Source of the DNA: Verrucomicrobiaceae bacterium UBA7681
GTDB lineage: Bacteria; Verrucomicrobiota; Verrucomicrobiia; Verrucomicrobiales; Verrucomicrobiaceae
Assembly: GCA_002482965.1 (NCBI GenBank)
Contig: DLGZ01000085.1
Coordinates: 1-49,255, forward strand
DNA length: 49,255 nt
Direction: 5' to 3'
The position numbers were made by a program, and so were the translations under genes. Position 1 is the stretch's first letter, and the number at the start of each line of letters is the position of its first letter. The notes under the pieces are model-generated. The model had not been told where the DNA came from. It worked only from the letters and a program-made list of their open reading frames with translations, and did no database searches. Shown piece after piece: positions 7,329 to 14,864 of the stretch.

Positions 7329-7991
7329 TCACTGGCGACGCATGTGAGCGTAGAGCGCGTAACCTGCGGCAGCGCCGCCTGTCAGGGCGGCGGGGATGTA
7401 GAGGGTGTTGTAGGAGTAAACGTCGAAGAGCAGAGTGCCAAGCACGCCGCCGAACATGAAGGAGCCCACGAGCGTGAGGTAGAGCCGGACGCGTTTGCCA
7501 TCCACGCTGAGGCCGCGCAACCAGTGGCCGAAGGCGGCGCCGAGATCGGTGAACATGCCGGAGACGTGGGTGGTGCGCAGCACGGCGCCGCTGTAGGTGC
7601 TGGCCATGGCGTTTTGCAGGCCGCAGGCTGCGGAGGCAAAGTAGCTGGCGATGCCGTTGTTCGAATGCATCAGGAACGCAGCCACCATGAGGAGCATGCT
7701 TTCGATCAAGAGCGCCACGCCGTAACGTCGGCCGAGTTTGAGCGCATCTTTCTGCACGATGAAGCCGCTGAGTGCAGCACCGGCCACAAAGGAGAGGAGC
7801 ACCATGCCGAGATCTGACAGCGCTGCGAGGTCATGGTGAGCTACGGCCAGGCTGAACAGCGTGGTGCTGCCGGTCACGTGGGTGACGGCCTGATGGACGT
7901 AGCTTTTCAGCCCCACGGCATTGACCATGCCGGCGTTTGCCGCCAGCAGCGCCCCGCCTATCCAAGCCCATCGCTCAAGTTTGTTGATCAT
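7329..7991 (-). CDS. DUF1275 (YoaK-type) integral membrane protein
   Basis: 220 residues with about six hydrophobic helices. Family features are visible: NAGMVNAVGLKSYVHQAVTHVTGS near the N-terminus (an NA-G-x-x-[ND]-x-x-G...THVTG pattern) and GLQNAMASTYSGAVLRTTHVSG in the middle, a repeat of the same theme. This internal twofold pattern is typical of DUF1275 proteins, whose function is not established. It is transcribed away from the arsenic operon; the intergenic region 7992-8127 would hold both promoters. Confidence 0.88.
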   Translation of the reverse strand: MINKLERWAWIGGALLAANAGMVNAVGLKSYVHQAVTHVTGSTTLFSLAVAHHDLAALSDLGMVLLSFVAGAALSGFIVQKDALKLGRRYGVALLIESMLLMVAAFLMHSNNGIASYFASAACGLQNAMASTYSGAVLRTTHVSGMFTDLGAAFGHWLRGLSVDGKRVRLYLTLVGSFMFGGVLGTLLFDVYSYNTLYIPAALTGGAAAGYALYAHMRRQ

Positions 7992-8077
7992 GCCAATTCG
8001 AGAGAGTATTTTACACAGTCTGGGCCTGGCGTCAGAGGAAATCTCACCGATGTCACAGGGTTGGCAGAAGAAAGGGC

Positions 8078-8119
8078 TTGCCGCCGGAGATCTATTTGGT
8101 TATTTAGCCAAATAACCAA
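8078..8119 (+). promoter_or_regulatory. Likely arsR promoter with overlapping ArsR operator
   Basis: A possible -35 box TTGCCG (8078-8083) is followed, after 17 bases, by a -10-like TATTTA (8101-8106). A perfect 10-bp inverted repeat, TTGGTTATTT-AGCC-AAATAACCAA (8096-8119), covers the -10 element. It lies 8 bases before the arsR start. This is the layout expected for autorepression by an ArsR/SmtB dimer. Promoter boxes are read by eye. Confidence 0.75.
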
Positions 8120-8127
8120 TTGTACCC

Positions 8128-8439
8128 ATGCCTGCAAGCAAGACAGTTTCAAGCAAACGAGCCGCCGTGATCAAGGCGCTGGCACATCCTTCGCGGCTGC
8201 TCATTGCCGAGGCACTGATGGATGGTGAGATGTGCGTGTGTGATCTGAAAGACCTCGTGGGAGCAGACATGTCCACGGTGTCGAAGCACCTGAGCATGAT
8301 GCGTCAGGCCGGGGTGCTGGTCTCGGACAAACGCGGGCTGAACATTTACTATCGTCTGGCCTGTGACTGCCTGGGGGATTTCCTCCGCTGCCTGGACCAG
8401 CTGGCGCCGAAGAAGGCCAAAACCAAACCCTGCTGCTAA
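8128..8439 (+). CDS. arsR: ArsR/SmtB-family arsenic-responsive repressor
   Basis: 103 residues. Winged-helix fold with ALAHPSRLLIAEAL, then EMCVCDLKD (C36, C38), the position of the As(III)-binding ELCVCDL motif of classical ArsR, and the recognition helix STVSKHLSMMRQAGVL. The protein ends KTKPCC, an extra vicinal cysteine pair that could join As(III) binding. It heads a four-gene unit with arsenate reductase, which supports arsenic as the inducer. The upstream palindrome overlapping the -10 box is its probable operator. Confidence 0.93.
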   Translation: MPASKTVSSKRAAVIKALAHPSRLLIAEALMDGEMCVCDLKDLVGADMSTVSKHLSMMRQAGVLVSDKRGLNIYYRLACDCLGDFLRCLDQLAPKKAKTKPCC

Positions 8440-8455
8440 CCCCCTTCCCCACATC

Positions 8456-8941
8456 ATGAACATCACCGAACTTCTCTCCCACCTCAATGCGCATGCGGAC
8501 AAGCCGCTGCTCTTTGTCCTGCCGGATGGCGGGATCATCCCGGCGCATTATCACATCACCGAAGTGGGTCATGTGATGAAGCGCTTCATTGACTGCGGTG
8601 GCACGCGGCGAACGCTGGAGACGTGCCTGCTGCAAACGTGGGTGCATGATGATGTGGACCACCGCCTGCTGGCTGGCAAGCTGGCCAATATTTTCAGTCA
8701 CGCGGGCGATGTGCTACCGCACAACGAGCTGCCGGTGGAGATCGAGTATGAGGATGGTGTGGTGGCGCAGTTTCCGGTGGAGAATGCGGAGGTCATTGAT
8801 GGCGCGCTGGCGTTTCATCTGGGAATGAAGCACACGGACTGCCTGGCGCGTGGCATCTGCCTGCCGGGTGAGTGTGCGCCAGCGCCGAAAGCCGCTGCGG
8901 TGGCTTCTTCCTGCTGCACGCCGGGTTCCAAATGCTGCTGA
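8456..8941 (+). CDS. DUF6428-like protein with vicinal cysteine tail, arsenic operon
   Basis: 161 residues, start ATG 16 bases after the arsR stop. The core (MNITELLSHL..., DGGIIPAHYHITEVGH, FIDCGG) resembles the DUF6428 family, found beside arsR genes; the name is from memory and carries moderate certainty. The C-terminus carries two vicinal pairs, C153-C154 and C160-C161, separated by TPGSK. Paired cysteines near the C-terminus are also a feature of the arsenic metallochaperone ArsD, so a role in binding or handing over As(III) is possible but inferred. It could instead be a small cupin-like metal protein, given the HYH motif. Cytoplasmic: no signal or membrane segment. Confidence 0.7.
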   Translation: MNITELLSHLNAHADKPLLFVLPDGGIIPAHYHITEVGHVMKRFIDCGGTRRTLETCLLQTWVHDDVDHRLLAGKLANIFSHAGDVLPHNELPVEIEYEDGVVAQFPVENAEVIDGALAFHLGMKHTDCLARGICLPGECAPAPKAAAVASSCCTPGSKCC

Positions 8942-8949
8942 AGATTCCC

Positions 8950-9609
8950 ATGAGAAAACTTCTTGCTGAACTTCTGGGCACTTTCACGCTGGTCTTTGCG
9001 GGGACGGGAGCCATCGTCATCAACGCGGCGAGCCACGGGGCTATTGGTCACGCGGGCATCGCCCTGACTTTTGGGCTGGTGGTGCTGGCGATGATTTATA
9101 CCTTTGGTGATGTGAGCGGGGCGCATTTGAATCCTGCTGTCACGATCGCCTTTGCGGTGTCACGGCGCTTTGCGTGGCGTGAGGTGCCGGGCTATCTCGG
9201 GGCGCAGATCGCGGGTGCGCTGGCGGCGAGCCTGCTGCTGCGGGTGCTGTATCCGGAGAATGCGACGCTGGGAGCCACGCTGCCGGCGGGGTCTGAGATG
9301 CAGAGCTTTGTGCTGGAGGTGGTTCTCACCGCCATTTTGATGCTGACGATTCTGAGTGTGTCCACGGGTGCGAAGGAAAAGGGCATCACGGCAGGCATTG
9401 CAATTGGCGGTGTGGTCGGGCTGGAGGCGATGTTTGCGGGACCGGCCTGCGGAGCTTCGATGAATCCTGCGCGCTCGCTGGCACCTGCGCTGGTGTCCGG
9501 GCATCTGGAGCATCTGTGGCTGTATCTCGTGGCGACGGTGCTCGGTGCGCTGATTGCGGTGCCGCTGTGCATCGGTGTGCGTGGCAGCAGTGTGACTCCG
9601 GCCGACTGA
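8950..9609 (+). CDS. MIP-family aquaglyceroporin, arsenite channel candidate (AqpS-like)
   Basis: 219 residues with six helices and both NPA boxes: NPAV (61-64) in SGAHLNPAVT and NPARS (172-176) in GASMNPARS, including the pore arginine R175. The ATG at 8950 gives the usual N-terminus (MRKLLAELLGTF); an in-frame ATG at 8932 would overlap the upstream gene. In Sinorhizobium meliloti an aquaglyceroporin (AqpS) in an ars operon replaces the ArsB pump: ArsC makes arsenite, which leaves by the channel. The same gene set here, with no ArsB or Acr3, supports that role. Confidence 0.92.
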   Translation: MRKLLAELLGTFTLVFAGTGAIVINAASHGAIGHAGIALTFGLVVLAMIYTFGDVSGAHLNPAVTIAFAVSRRFAWREVPGYLGAQIAGALAASLLLRVLYPENATLGATLPAGSEMQSFVLEVVLTAILMLTILSVSTGAKEKGITAGIAIGGVVGLEAMFAGPACGASMNPARSLAPALVSGHLEHLWLYLVATVLGALIAVPLCIGVRGSSVTPAD

Positions 9610-9638
9610 CATATCTTTTTTCAAACAACTATTTCCAT

Positions 9639-10145
9639 ATGAAACAACCTACCATTCTTATTCTCTGCACCGGCAACTCCTGCCGTTCCCATCTTGCTGA
9701 AGGCATCCTGCGCCGCGCCCTGGGCGAAGGCTACACGGTGGCCAGCGCGGGATCCAAACCTGCGGGCTATGTGCATCCGTTTGGCATCAAGGCGATGGCG
9801 GAGATCGGCATCGACATCTCGGCGCATCATTCGAAGCACCTCAGTGAGTTTCTCAATCAGGACATCGAAACGGTGATCACGGTGTGTGGCAATGCGGACC
9901 AGGCCTGCCCGATGTTTCCCGGTCAGGTGAACCGGCACCACTGGGGCTTTGATGATCCTGCGCATGCGACGGGCACGGAGGAGGAGCAGATGCAGGTCTT
10001 CCGCCGCGTGCGGGATGAGATCCGCGCGGTGTTTGAGTCGTATGCCTCCGGACGGCAGAATCAGGCGGATCTGGCGAAGACGGTGCCGGCGCTGGCTGCG
10101 CAGGCGTATAGTGACGGGCATCAGGATGAGGATAAGAAGAAGTGA
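9639..10145 (+). CDS. arsC: Arsenate reductase, low-molecular-weight phosphatase fold, thioredoxin-coupled
   Basis: 168 residues. P-loop CTGNSCRS (C10-x5-R16) with the catalytic C10. The redox relay is C83 and C90 in TVCGNADQACP, equivalent to Cys82 and Cys89 of the Staphylococcus pI258 enzyme, and DDPA (general-acid Asp) follows. It reduces arsenate to arsenite using thioredoxin. Last gene of the arsR operon; the product would leave through the adjacent aquaglyceroporin. Confidence 0.95.
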   Translation: MKQPTILILCTGNSCRSHLAEGILRRALGEGYTVASAGSKPAGYVHPFGIKAMAEIGIDISAHHSKHLSEFLNQDIETVITVCGNADQACPMFPGQVNRHHWGFDDPAHATGTEEEQMQVFRRVRDEIRAVFESYASGRQNQADLAKTVPALAAQAYSDGHQDEDKKK

Positions 10146-10159
10146 AAAGGTCCGAAATT

Positions 10160-10918
10160 ATGAGCGCCTTACATCATTGCGAAGCTGAAGGATCGAGGAC
10201 GAGCAGGAGTCGTGCGGGAGGAGGCGTTTCCTTTTCTATACGTTTATACCACTTTATGGTATTTTCAATTTGTGCGGCTGTGGGGCCGGTGTTTGGGACG
10301 CCGACGGGTTTGAATAACATTCCGACGGCGGATACGGTGCCGCACCGGACGGTGGCGGTGCAGTATTTCAGCAGCTTTGGGGGTGCGAATCAGTTCGCCG
10401 CGAGCGAGCCGGGCAAGACTTCGGAGTGGGCGGGATTCAAGACGGGGTGGGAGTTCAAGCCGCTGCATGTGGAGTGGGGGCTGGACAGTGCGCTGGGCAC
10501 GGGCGACTCGGGGCCGCTGGTGTTTCAGACGAAGGCGCGGATTGAGCCGTGGGAGGATGGGATGCTGGCGCTGGGGGTGGCTGGGGTGGCGCTGACGGAC
10601 ACGAGGCGTGCGGGCGATCCCTTCACCTACGCGATGCTGTGGCATGATTTCCATCTGGTGCGTGTGCATGCGGGCTACGGAGTGCAGACGCATGGTGACA
10701 GCTATCTATTTGGCGTGGACCGCACGTGGAAGCTCTTTGAGCGGAATTTGAATCTAAACGCGGACCTGGTGCAGTCGCGCGATCAGCATGGCCACATTGC
10801 AGCCCTTGGGGCGAAGTATGACCTGAGCAGACACATCGTGCTGGAAACGTGGGCGAATTTTCCGGATCGGGATCGCGTGAGCTGCATCGCGAAGATCAAC
10901 TTTGTGTTCACGTTCTAG
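10160..10918 (+). CDS. Small outer-membrane beta-barrel protein, function unknown
   Basis: 252 residues from the ATG at 10160. The true start is unclear: an ATG at 10256 gives MVFSICAAVGPVFG, a short hydrophobic export signal, while the stretch before it contains a 15-base repeat (10189-10203) also found in other non-coding-looking DNA at 38433. The mature part begins TPTGLNNIPTADTVPHRTVAVQYFSS and is built of short alternating amphipathic strands ending in a terminal phenylalanine (FVFTF), a typical outer-membrane barrel end. It follows arsC closely and could be cotranscribed, but nothing links it to arsenic. Confidence 0.6.
   Translation: MSALHHCEAEGSRTSRSRAGGGVSFSIRLYHFMVFSICAAVGPVFGTPTGLNNIPTADTVPHRTVAVQYFSSFGGANQFAASEPGKTSEWAGFKTGWEFKPLHVEWGLDSALGTGDSGPLVFQTKARIEPWEDGMLALGVAGVALTDTRRAGDPFTYAMLWHDFHLVRVHAGYGVQTHGDSYLFGVDRTWKLFERNLNLNADLVQSRDQHGHIAALGAKYDLSRHIVLETWANFPDRDRVSCIAKINFVFTF
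10189..10203 (+). repeat. 15-base dispersed repeat, copy 1
   Basis: AGGATCGAGGACGAG, repeated exactly at 38433-38447. Both copies lie next to gene ends, and this one falls in the doubtful 5' part of the barrel-protein frame. Confidence 0.6.
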
Positions 10919-10934
10919 GAACGGCGGACGCAGA

Positions 10935-11588
10935 TCAGGGATCGTTCGGGGGCGGCGGAGAGGCAAAGCGGACGCGTGCGGGCGAGGCGGAGTTTGCCTC
11001 AGCAGGTGCGGCCAGCCGCGGTGGCGAAAACTGGCGCGAAGCGACCACGGCTGCAGGTGGAGCGGCGGCGGGTTTGGTCCCGGGCAGTGGGATCGGAGGA
11101 ATGACGAGCAATTTCTTCGCCGTTGCGGCGGTGGGATTCGCGGCGGCCAGGCGGCTGGTTTCAGTGGCGGAGACTTGCGCGAGGTAGTGCGAATCGTAGG
11201 AGAGCACGGCGGCTTCCGCACCGAAGACGACTTCCGCCTGGCATTCACCGCGAGTGCTGGAGAGGTGGACGGACTTCAGGCGCATGCCGCCGGGAGCGGG
11301 CTGATCTTTGCGCAGGAGAATGCGTTCGTTGGTCTTGGTGTTGACGACCACGACGGTGGGATTGTCAGCCGCACCGTAGTGGGCACCAATGGCGAGATCT
11401 CTAGCAAAGGAGTCCTGAGCGGCGATGAGCGCGACCGTCTTCAGAGTGAAGGGATTTTTGTTCCAGCCGGCTTCATAGCGCGACGCGGGATAGGCCTGCG
11501 GGGGTGTGAAGACGGCAGAGTCGTCCGCCAGAATCACCCCGGGGAGATTCAGCAGAAGGAGCAGGCAACACCAGTGTCTGGACATCAT
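10935..11588 (-). CDS. Exported protein with a possible GspC/PilP-like domain
   Basis: 217 residues. Signal peptide MMSRHWCCLLLLLNLPGVILA, then a domain starting YEAGWNKNPFTLKT with IGAHYGAADNPTVVVVN, ERILLRKDQPAPGGMRLKSVHL and AEVVFGAEAAVLSYD. The NPF start and the G-x-V-x-L-rich beta pattern are reminiscent of the periplasmic homology domain of GspC/PilP, which would fit the type II secretion genes upstream. This is a weak resemblance. The last ~60 residues are Ala/Pro-rich and probably disordered. It is transcribed convergently with the barrel-protein gene before it. Confidence 0.65.
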   Translation of the reverse strand: MMSRHWCCLLLLLNLPGVILADDSAVFTPPQAYPASRYEAGWNKNPFTLKTVALIAAQDSFARDLAIGAHYGAADNPTVVVVNTKTNERILLRKDQPAPGGMRLKSVHLSSTRGECQAEVVFGAEAAVLSYDSHYLAQVSATETSRLAAANPTAATAKKLLVIPPIPLPGTKPAAAPPAAVVASRQFSPPRLAAPAEANSASPARVRFASPPPPNDP

Positions 11589-11692
11589 TGTTACAAGAGC
11601 GGGGGACTAAGACGCAACTACCCACCTCTCACACGACTTCAATGTGACATCTTTGTTTCGGAGCGAGTTTTGACAGGTCTGGCGGGACTGTG

Positions 11693-11700
11693 AAGGAGGT
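11693..11700 (+). promoter_or_regulatory. Strong Shine-Dalgarno AAGGAGGT
   Basis: A full-length Shine-Dalgarno sequence 11 bases before the ATG at 11712. It stands out because most genes in this window have weak or no ribosome-binding motif. Confidence 0.8.
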
Positions 11701-11711
11701 AACACCCTTTT

Positions 11712-12278
11712 ATGAACCCAACCTCCCGTCTCTTCCTGCTTGTTCTGGCATTGTCCATGAGCCTGACGATCACATTCGGACCGGCGGCAAAAGCGGCCGA
11801 TCTGGACGAGGCAATGGCCAAAGCCACCCTGGTGAAAGTGAAGCAGGCCGCGCCGGACTTCACGTGCACAACGACCGATGGCCGGACAATCACACTCTCC
11901 GCACTCAAGGGCAAAGTGGTGGTGCTCTATTTTTTCTCCACCAGCGTGGGTGCCTGCATCATTGAGATGAAATACTTGGAAAAAGAGGTTTTCCAGAAGC
12001 TGCAAAACCGTGAGGATTTCCAATTGATCGGCATCGGACGCGGCCACAGCCGCGAGGAACTCGTCAAAACAGGTGGAGAGAACAAGCTCACATTTTCCTT
12101 GGTGCCGGACCTCAAGCAAGAACTGTACCAGCGCTACTTCAGCAAGTATGTGCCGCGCACTGTGGTGGTGAGCAAGGATGGCAGCATCGCCTCTATCGCC
12201 AGCGGACATCATGAATTTTCAGGCATCCTTGATCTGCAGGGCGTGCTGGAAGGTGTGCTGGCTGAAAAAGCGAACTGA
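11712..12278 (+). CDS. Periplasmic thioredoxin/AhpC-TSA-like redoxin with one active-site cysteine missing
   Basis: 188 residues. Signal peptide to about A29 (GPAAKAA). Redoxin fold: APDFTCTTTDGRTITLSALKGKVVVLYFF, then STSVGACIIEM where TlpA-like proteins have W-C-x-x-C. Here the pattern is S78-V79-G80-A81-C82, so the usual nucleophilic first cysteine is Val and only the second remains; C52 is the only other cysteine. Later features are kept (cis-proline region VPRTVVVSKDG). It may use C82 as a one-cysteine peroxidase or may have lost redox function. A strong Shine-Dalgarno suggests good expression. Confidence 0.85.
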   Translation: MNPTSRLFLLVLALSMSLTITFGPAAKAADLDEAMAKATLVKVKQAAPDFTCTTTDGRTITLSALKGKVVVLYFFSTSVGACIIEMKYLEKEVFQKLQNREDFQLIGIGRGHSREELVKTGGENKLTFSLVPDLKQELYQRYFSKYVPRTVVVSKDGSIASIASGHHEFSGILDLQGVLEGVLAEKAN

Positions 12279-12626
12279 GGCAAGCCAAAGCGGACGGGCG
12301 GCAGGCCAAAGTGACAATATCTTAACAGCAAAGTTCTGACCAAGCCATGCGAGCTTGATAGAACAGGGGCTGAGTACCGCCTCATTCCGAGCGTGGGACT
12401 CCACACGAACGCCTTGCTTATCGTCCCCTATTTGAAATCCAGCCGAACACGCCGCCAAACAGGCAGTCGTGTGCCCGCGCTGCGTTCATCAGGGGCGTGT
12501 CCAAATCGTAACCCTCCATCGTTGGAATCAGTCTGCCACGCTGGCTACAGCTACATCGCCGGCCACAGGCGATGAGACCTCCACTCACGGAAATATCATT
12601 CACTCAAACCGACACCCATAAACACC
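12279..12626. other. Intergenic region with one hairpin
   Basis: 348 bases with no convincing gene. The one structure seen is a perfect 7-bp hairpin at 12554-12574 (CATCGCC / GGCGATG, 7-base loop), about 50 bases upstream of the PEP-CTERM gene. It has no T-run, so a regulatory role is as likely as termination. Confidence 0.5.
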
Positions 12627-13448
12627 ATGCAGATCCAAACCAAACACTTCCTCACCATGCTTGTCGTGGCCGGGATTTCAGTGGCAGCCTTCCCAGCGAA
12701 AGCAGCCACCATCACCACCGGGGACATCCTCCTCGGCTTCCGTGCCACAGGTGGCACGGGTGCAAGCTCCAACTTGATCGTGAATCTCGGTCAGGCCGAT
12801 ACGATTTTTCGTGACGCCACCTCCAGCATCGCCTCCGTCGCCGATATCGGTTCTTTGTTGACGAGCACTTTTGGTAGTGACTGGAACACCCGCTCCGATT
12901 TGTTCTGGGGTGCAGTCGCAAATGCGAATTCCGCCTCTGGAGACCCGGCGATTGACGGCGATCCAGGTGCCACGAACTATTTCACGAAGAGTCAGACGAC
13001 CTTGAACCCTGGGGTGAAAACCTCCACGGCAGCCAATATCAACTCGTCCACCTCTCGTGTGTCCATCTCCAATAACATTCAATCGCTTAACGACAAATTC
13101 AGTGCTTCAACAGGCACCGACAGTGTCGTGATTGCCTCCACTGGCGGAACCACATGGTCTTCCAGCATCACCGCCAGCAACTTCGGGGTGGGCAGCTCCA
13201 TTGAAGCCAGCAATGTCAACGGCATTGATGCCACGGGTCTGGACCTCTACCGAATCCTGGACAGCAATACTGACGCCAACCCAAGCCAAACCGTGGGTGT
13301 CCCCAACTGGGAAGGCACATTCACGATCAGCAGCGCTGGTGTCGTGGGCTTCTCCGTCAACGCCGTTCCTGAGCCAAGCCGTGCGGTTCTCGCCGCCCTC
13401 GGTCTGGGTGGCCTGCTCCTCCGCCGTCGTCGCAACCAGAAGGCTTAA
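12627..13448 (+). CDS. PEP-CTERM sorting-domain surface protein
   Basis: 273 residues. Signal peptide ending FPAKAA, a Ser/Thr/Asn-rich body without cysteine, and a C-terminal PEP-CTERM tripartite signal at 247-273: VPEPSR, a short hydrophobic helix (AVLAALGLGGLLL) and an RRRR cluster. Such proteins are processed by an exosortase and usually go to the cell surface or extracellular matrix; no exosortase gene is in the window. Codon use is C-ending (CTC, GCC), unlike neighbouring G-ending genes, possibly reflecting high expression. A PstS-like gene follows 59 bases downstream and is probably cotranscribed. Confidence 0.92.
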   Translation: MQIQTKHFLTMLVVAGISVAAFPAKAATITTGDILLGFRATGGTGASSNLIVNLGQADTIFRDATSSIASVADIGSLLTSTFGSDWNTRSDLFWGAVANANSASGDPAIDGDPGATNYFTKSQTTLNPGVKTSTAANINSSTSRVSISNNIQSLNDKFSASTGTDSVVIASTGGTTWSSSITASNFGVGSSIEASNVNGIDATGLDLYRILDSNTDANPSQTVGVPNWEGTFTISSAGVVGFSVNAVPEPSRAVLAALGLGGLLLRRRRNQKA

Positions 13449-13507
13449 GACTTCTCCGACACCTTTTTTAAGCACTCCTCATTCAAATTCTTTTTCTCAA
13501 ATTGCCA

Positions 13508-14761
13508 ATGAAACCATTCTTCAAAATCGCCTTGGGCGTCATCGCCCTCTCCTTCACTCAGCAGGCCTCTGCTGATGCAACCATCCGGCTCACCGGCTCC
13601 ACAGCGTTCCGCGCTGGCGTGCACAAAGGCATCATTGCCCTCTTTGGCGGTGCGGCCAATGTCAAGATTGCCACCGGCATGACTGCGGCCAACGGCTTCA
13701 ACACCGCTGCCTCTATCGGCGGCTACGAAGGCGCTGACTACAGCACGATCCAGGGAACCACCTTCAGCGGCATTACCGGTACCGTCACCATCCAGACCTC
13801 CTGGTCCGGTTCGGCAACGGGTGTCGCCGATGTGGATGCCAACACCAACATCGCCTTCATTCCCGCTGCGACCGCTGCAGCAGCAAGTGGCACTGGTTAT
13901 ACCTCTGCCGCCAATACCACTGGTTCCGCGAACGCCGCCACAGAGAGCGCTGCTGCCACCATCGCGTTTTCGGACGTGTATGCTGACTCAACGCCAACCC
14001 CTCTGGCGGATCTCACGGACCACGTCGTTGCCGTGATTCCATTCTGCTGGGTTTCCAACAAGGGCAGCACCATCAATGCCATCACGCAGCAGCAGGCACG
14101 CGCCATCCTTACAAAATCCCAGCCCAAGAGCTTGTTCACAGGCGTCCCCACGGACACAGATCTCGTGCTTGCCGTGGGTCGTGACAACGGTTCCGGCACC
14201 CGCATCACCTGCCTTGCGGAAACGAAGTATGGCGTGAGCACCAACGTGCAGCAGTACAAAATCACGACAGCCACTGGCGTGAACACCATCGCCCGGCTCT
14301 GGCCCCTCAACGATGGCGTCGGTTCCACCACGGGTGGCAACGGTGGTTATGCCTCCGGCAGCAGCATCAGAACGATCATGGCGGCCACCTCCAACACCAG
14401 CTCGCTGCAGCTCCAAAATGCTGCCGGAACCAATATCGGCGCAGCCACGCGCAACGTGACCCTGATGTCCTCCCTGGGCATCTCGGACGCCAATACCTCC
14501 GTCACCAACGGTGCAACTCGTGTCAGCTACGAAGGCATCATCTATGACGGCAGCAACCCAGACCTCATCTACCGTGGCGCCTATACCAACTGGGGTTACC
14601 TGCACCTCTACACGAAGCCCACCGTCACCGCAGATGAGCAAGCCCTCGTTGACGGCCTGACCACTCAGTTGGATGACGCTGGTGTGCTCGGCACTGCAGG
14701 CCTGCGTGTCTCCCAGATGTTTGTTTCCCGCACGACTGACGGCGCTCTCGTTGGCCCCTAA
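13508..14761 (+). CDS. PstS-like exported substrate-binding protein
   Basis: 417 residues from the ATG at 13508 (a TTG lies two codons upstream). Signal peptide ends QQASA. The start TIRLTGSTAFR resembles the SGSTT phosphate-binding loop of PstS-like proteins. DHVVAVIPFCWV, INAITQQQARAIL and VGRDNGSGTR match the central phosphate-binding pattern (the N-I-x-x-L-t-x-x-q-v and R-x-x-x-S-G-T-R elements). No ABC permease genes are adjacent. The mature protein is very rich in Ala/Thr/Ser/Asn, which suits an extracellular or matrix-bound version. It shares the C-ending codon use of the PEP-CTERM gene. A strong terminator lies 46 bases after it. Confidence 0.78.
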   Translation: MKPFFKIALGVIALSFTQQASADATIRLTGSTAFRAGVHKGIIALFGGAANVKIATGMTAANGFNTAASIGGYEGADYSTIQGTTFSGITGTVTIQTSWSGSATGVADVDANTNIAFIPAATAAAASGTGYTSAANTTGSANAATESAAATIAFSDVYADSTPTPLADLTDHVVAVIPFCWVSNKGSTINAITQQQARAILTKSQPKSLFTGVPTDTDLVLAVGRDNGSGTRITCLAETKYGVSTNVQQYKITTATGVNTIARLWPLNDGVGSTTGGNGGYASGSSIRTIMAATSNTSSLQLQNAAGTNIGAATRNVTLMSSLGISDANTSVTNGATRVSYEGIIYDGSNPDLIYRGAYTNWGYLHLYTKPTVTADEQALVDGLTTQLDDAGVLGTAGLRVSQMFVSRTTDGALVGP

Positions 14762-14806
14762 TTCCATCATCAGCGTTCATGCAATGCTGATCTAAGCAAG
14801 ACCTCG

Positions 14807-14845
14807 CTGGTGCTGACGACTGCCGTCAGCACCAGTTTTGTTTAA
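14807..14845 (+). terminator. Rho-independent terminator
   Basis: A perfect 12-bp stem (14807-14818 and 14824-14835) with a 5-base loop, followed by TTTTGTTT. It closes the PEP-CTERM/PstS-like transcription unit. Confidence 0.92.
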
Positions 14846-14864
14846 TTCCAAAACTACTTTTCCT

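Noticed and set aside
7284..7817. 177-residue plus-strand frame over the DUF1275 gene
   Set aside because: Antisense to a gene with clear membrane helices and family motifs; translation is Glu/Gly/His/Ala-rich without a domain.
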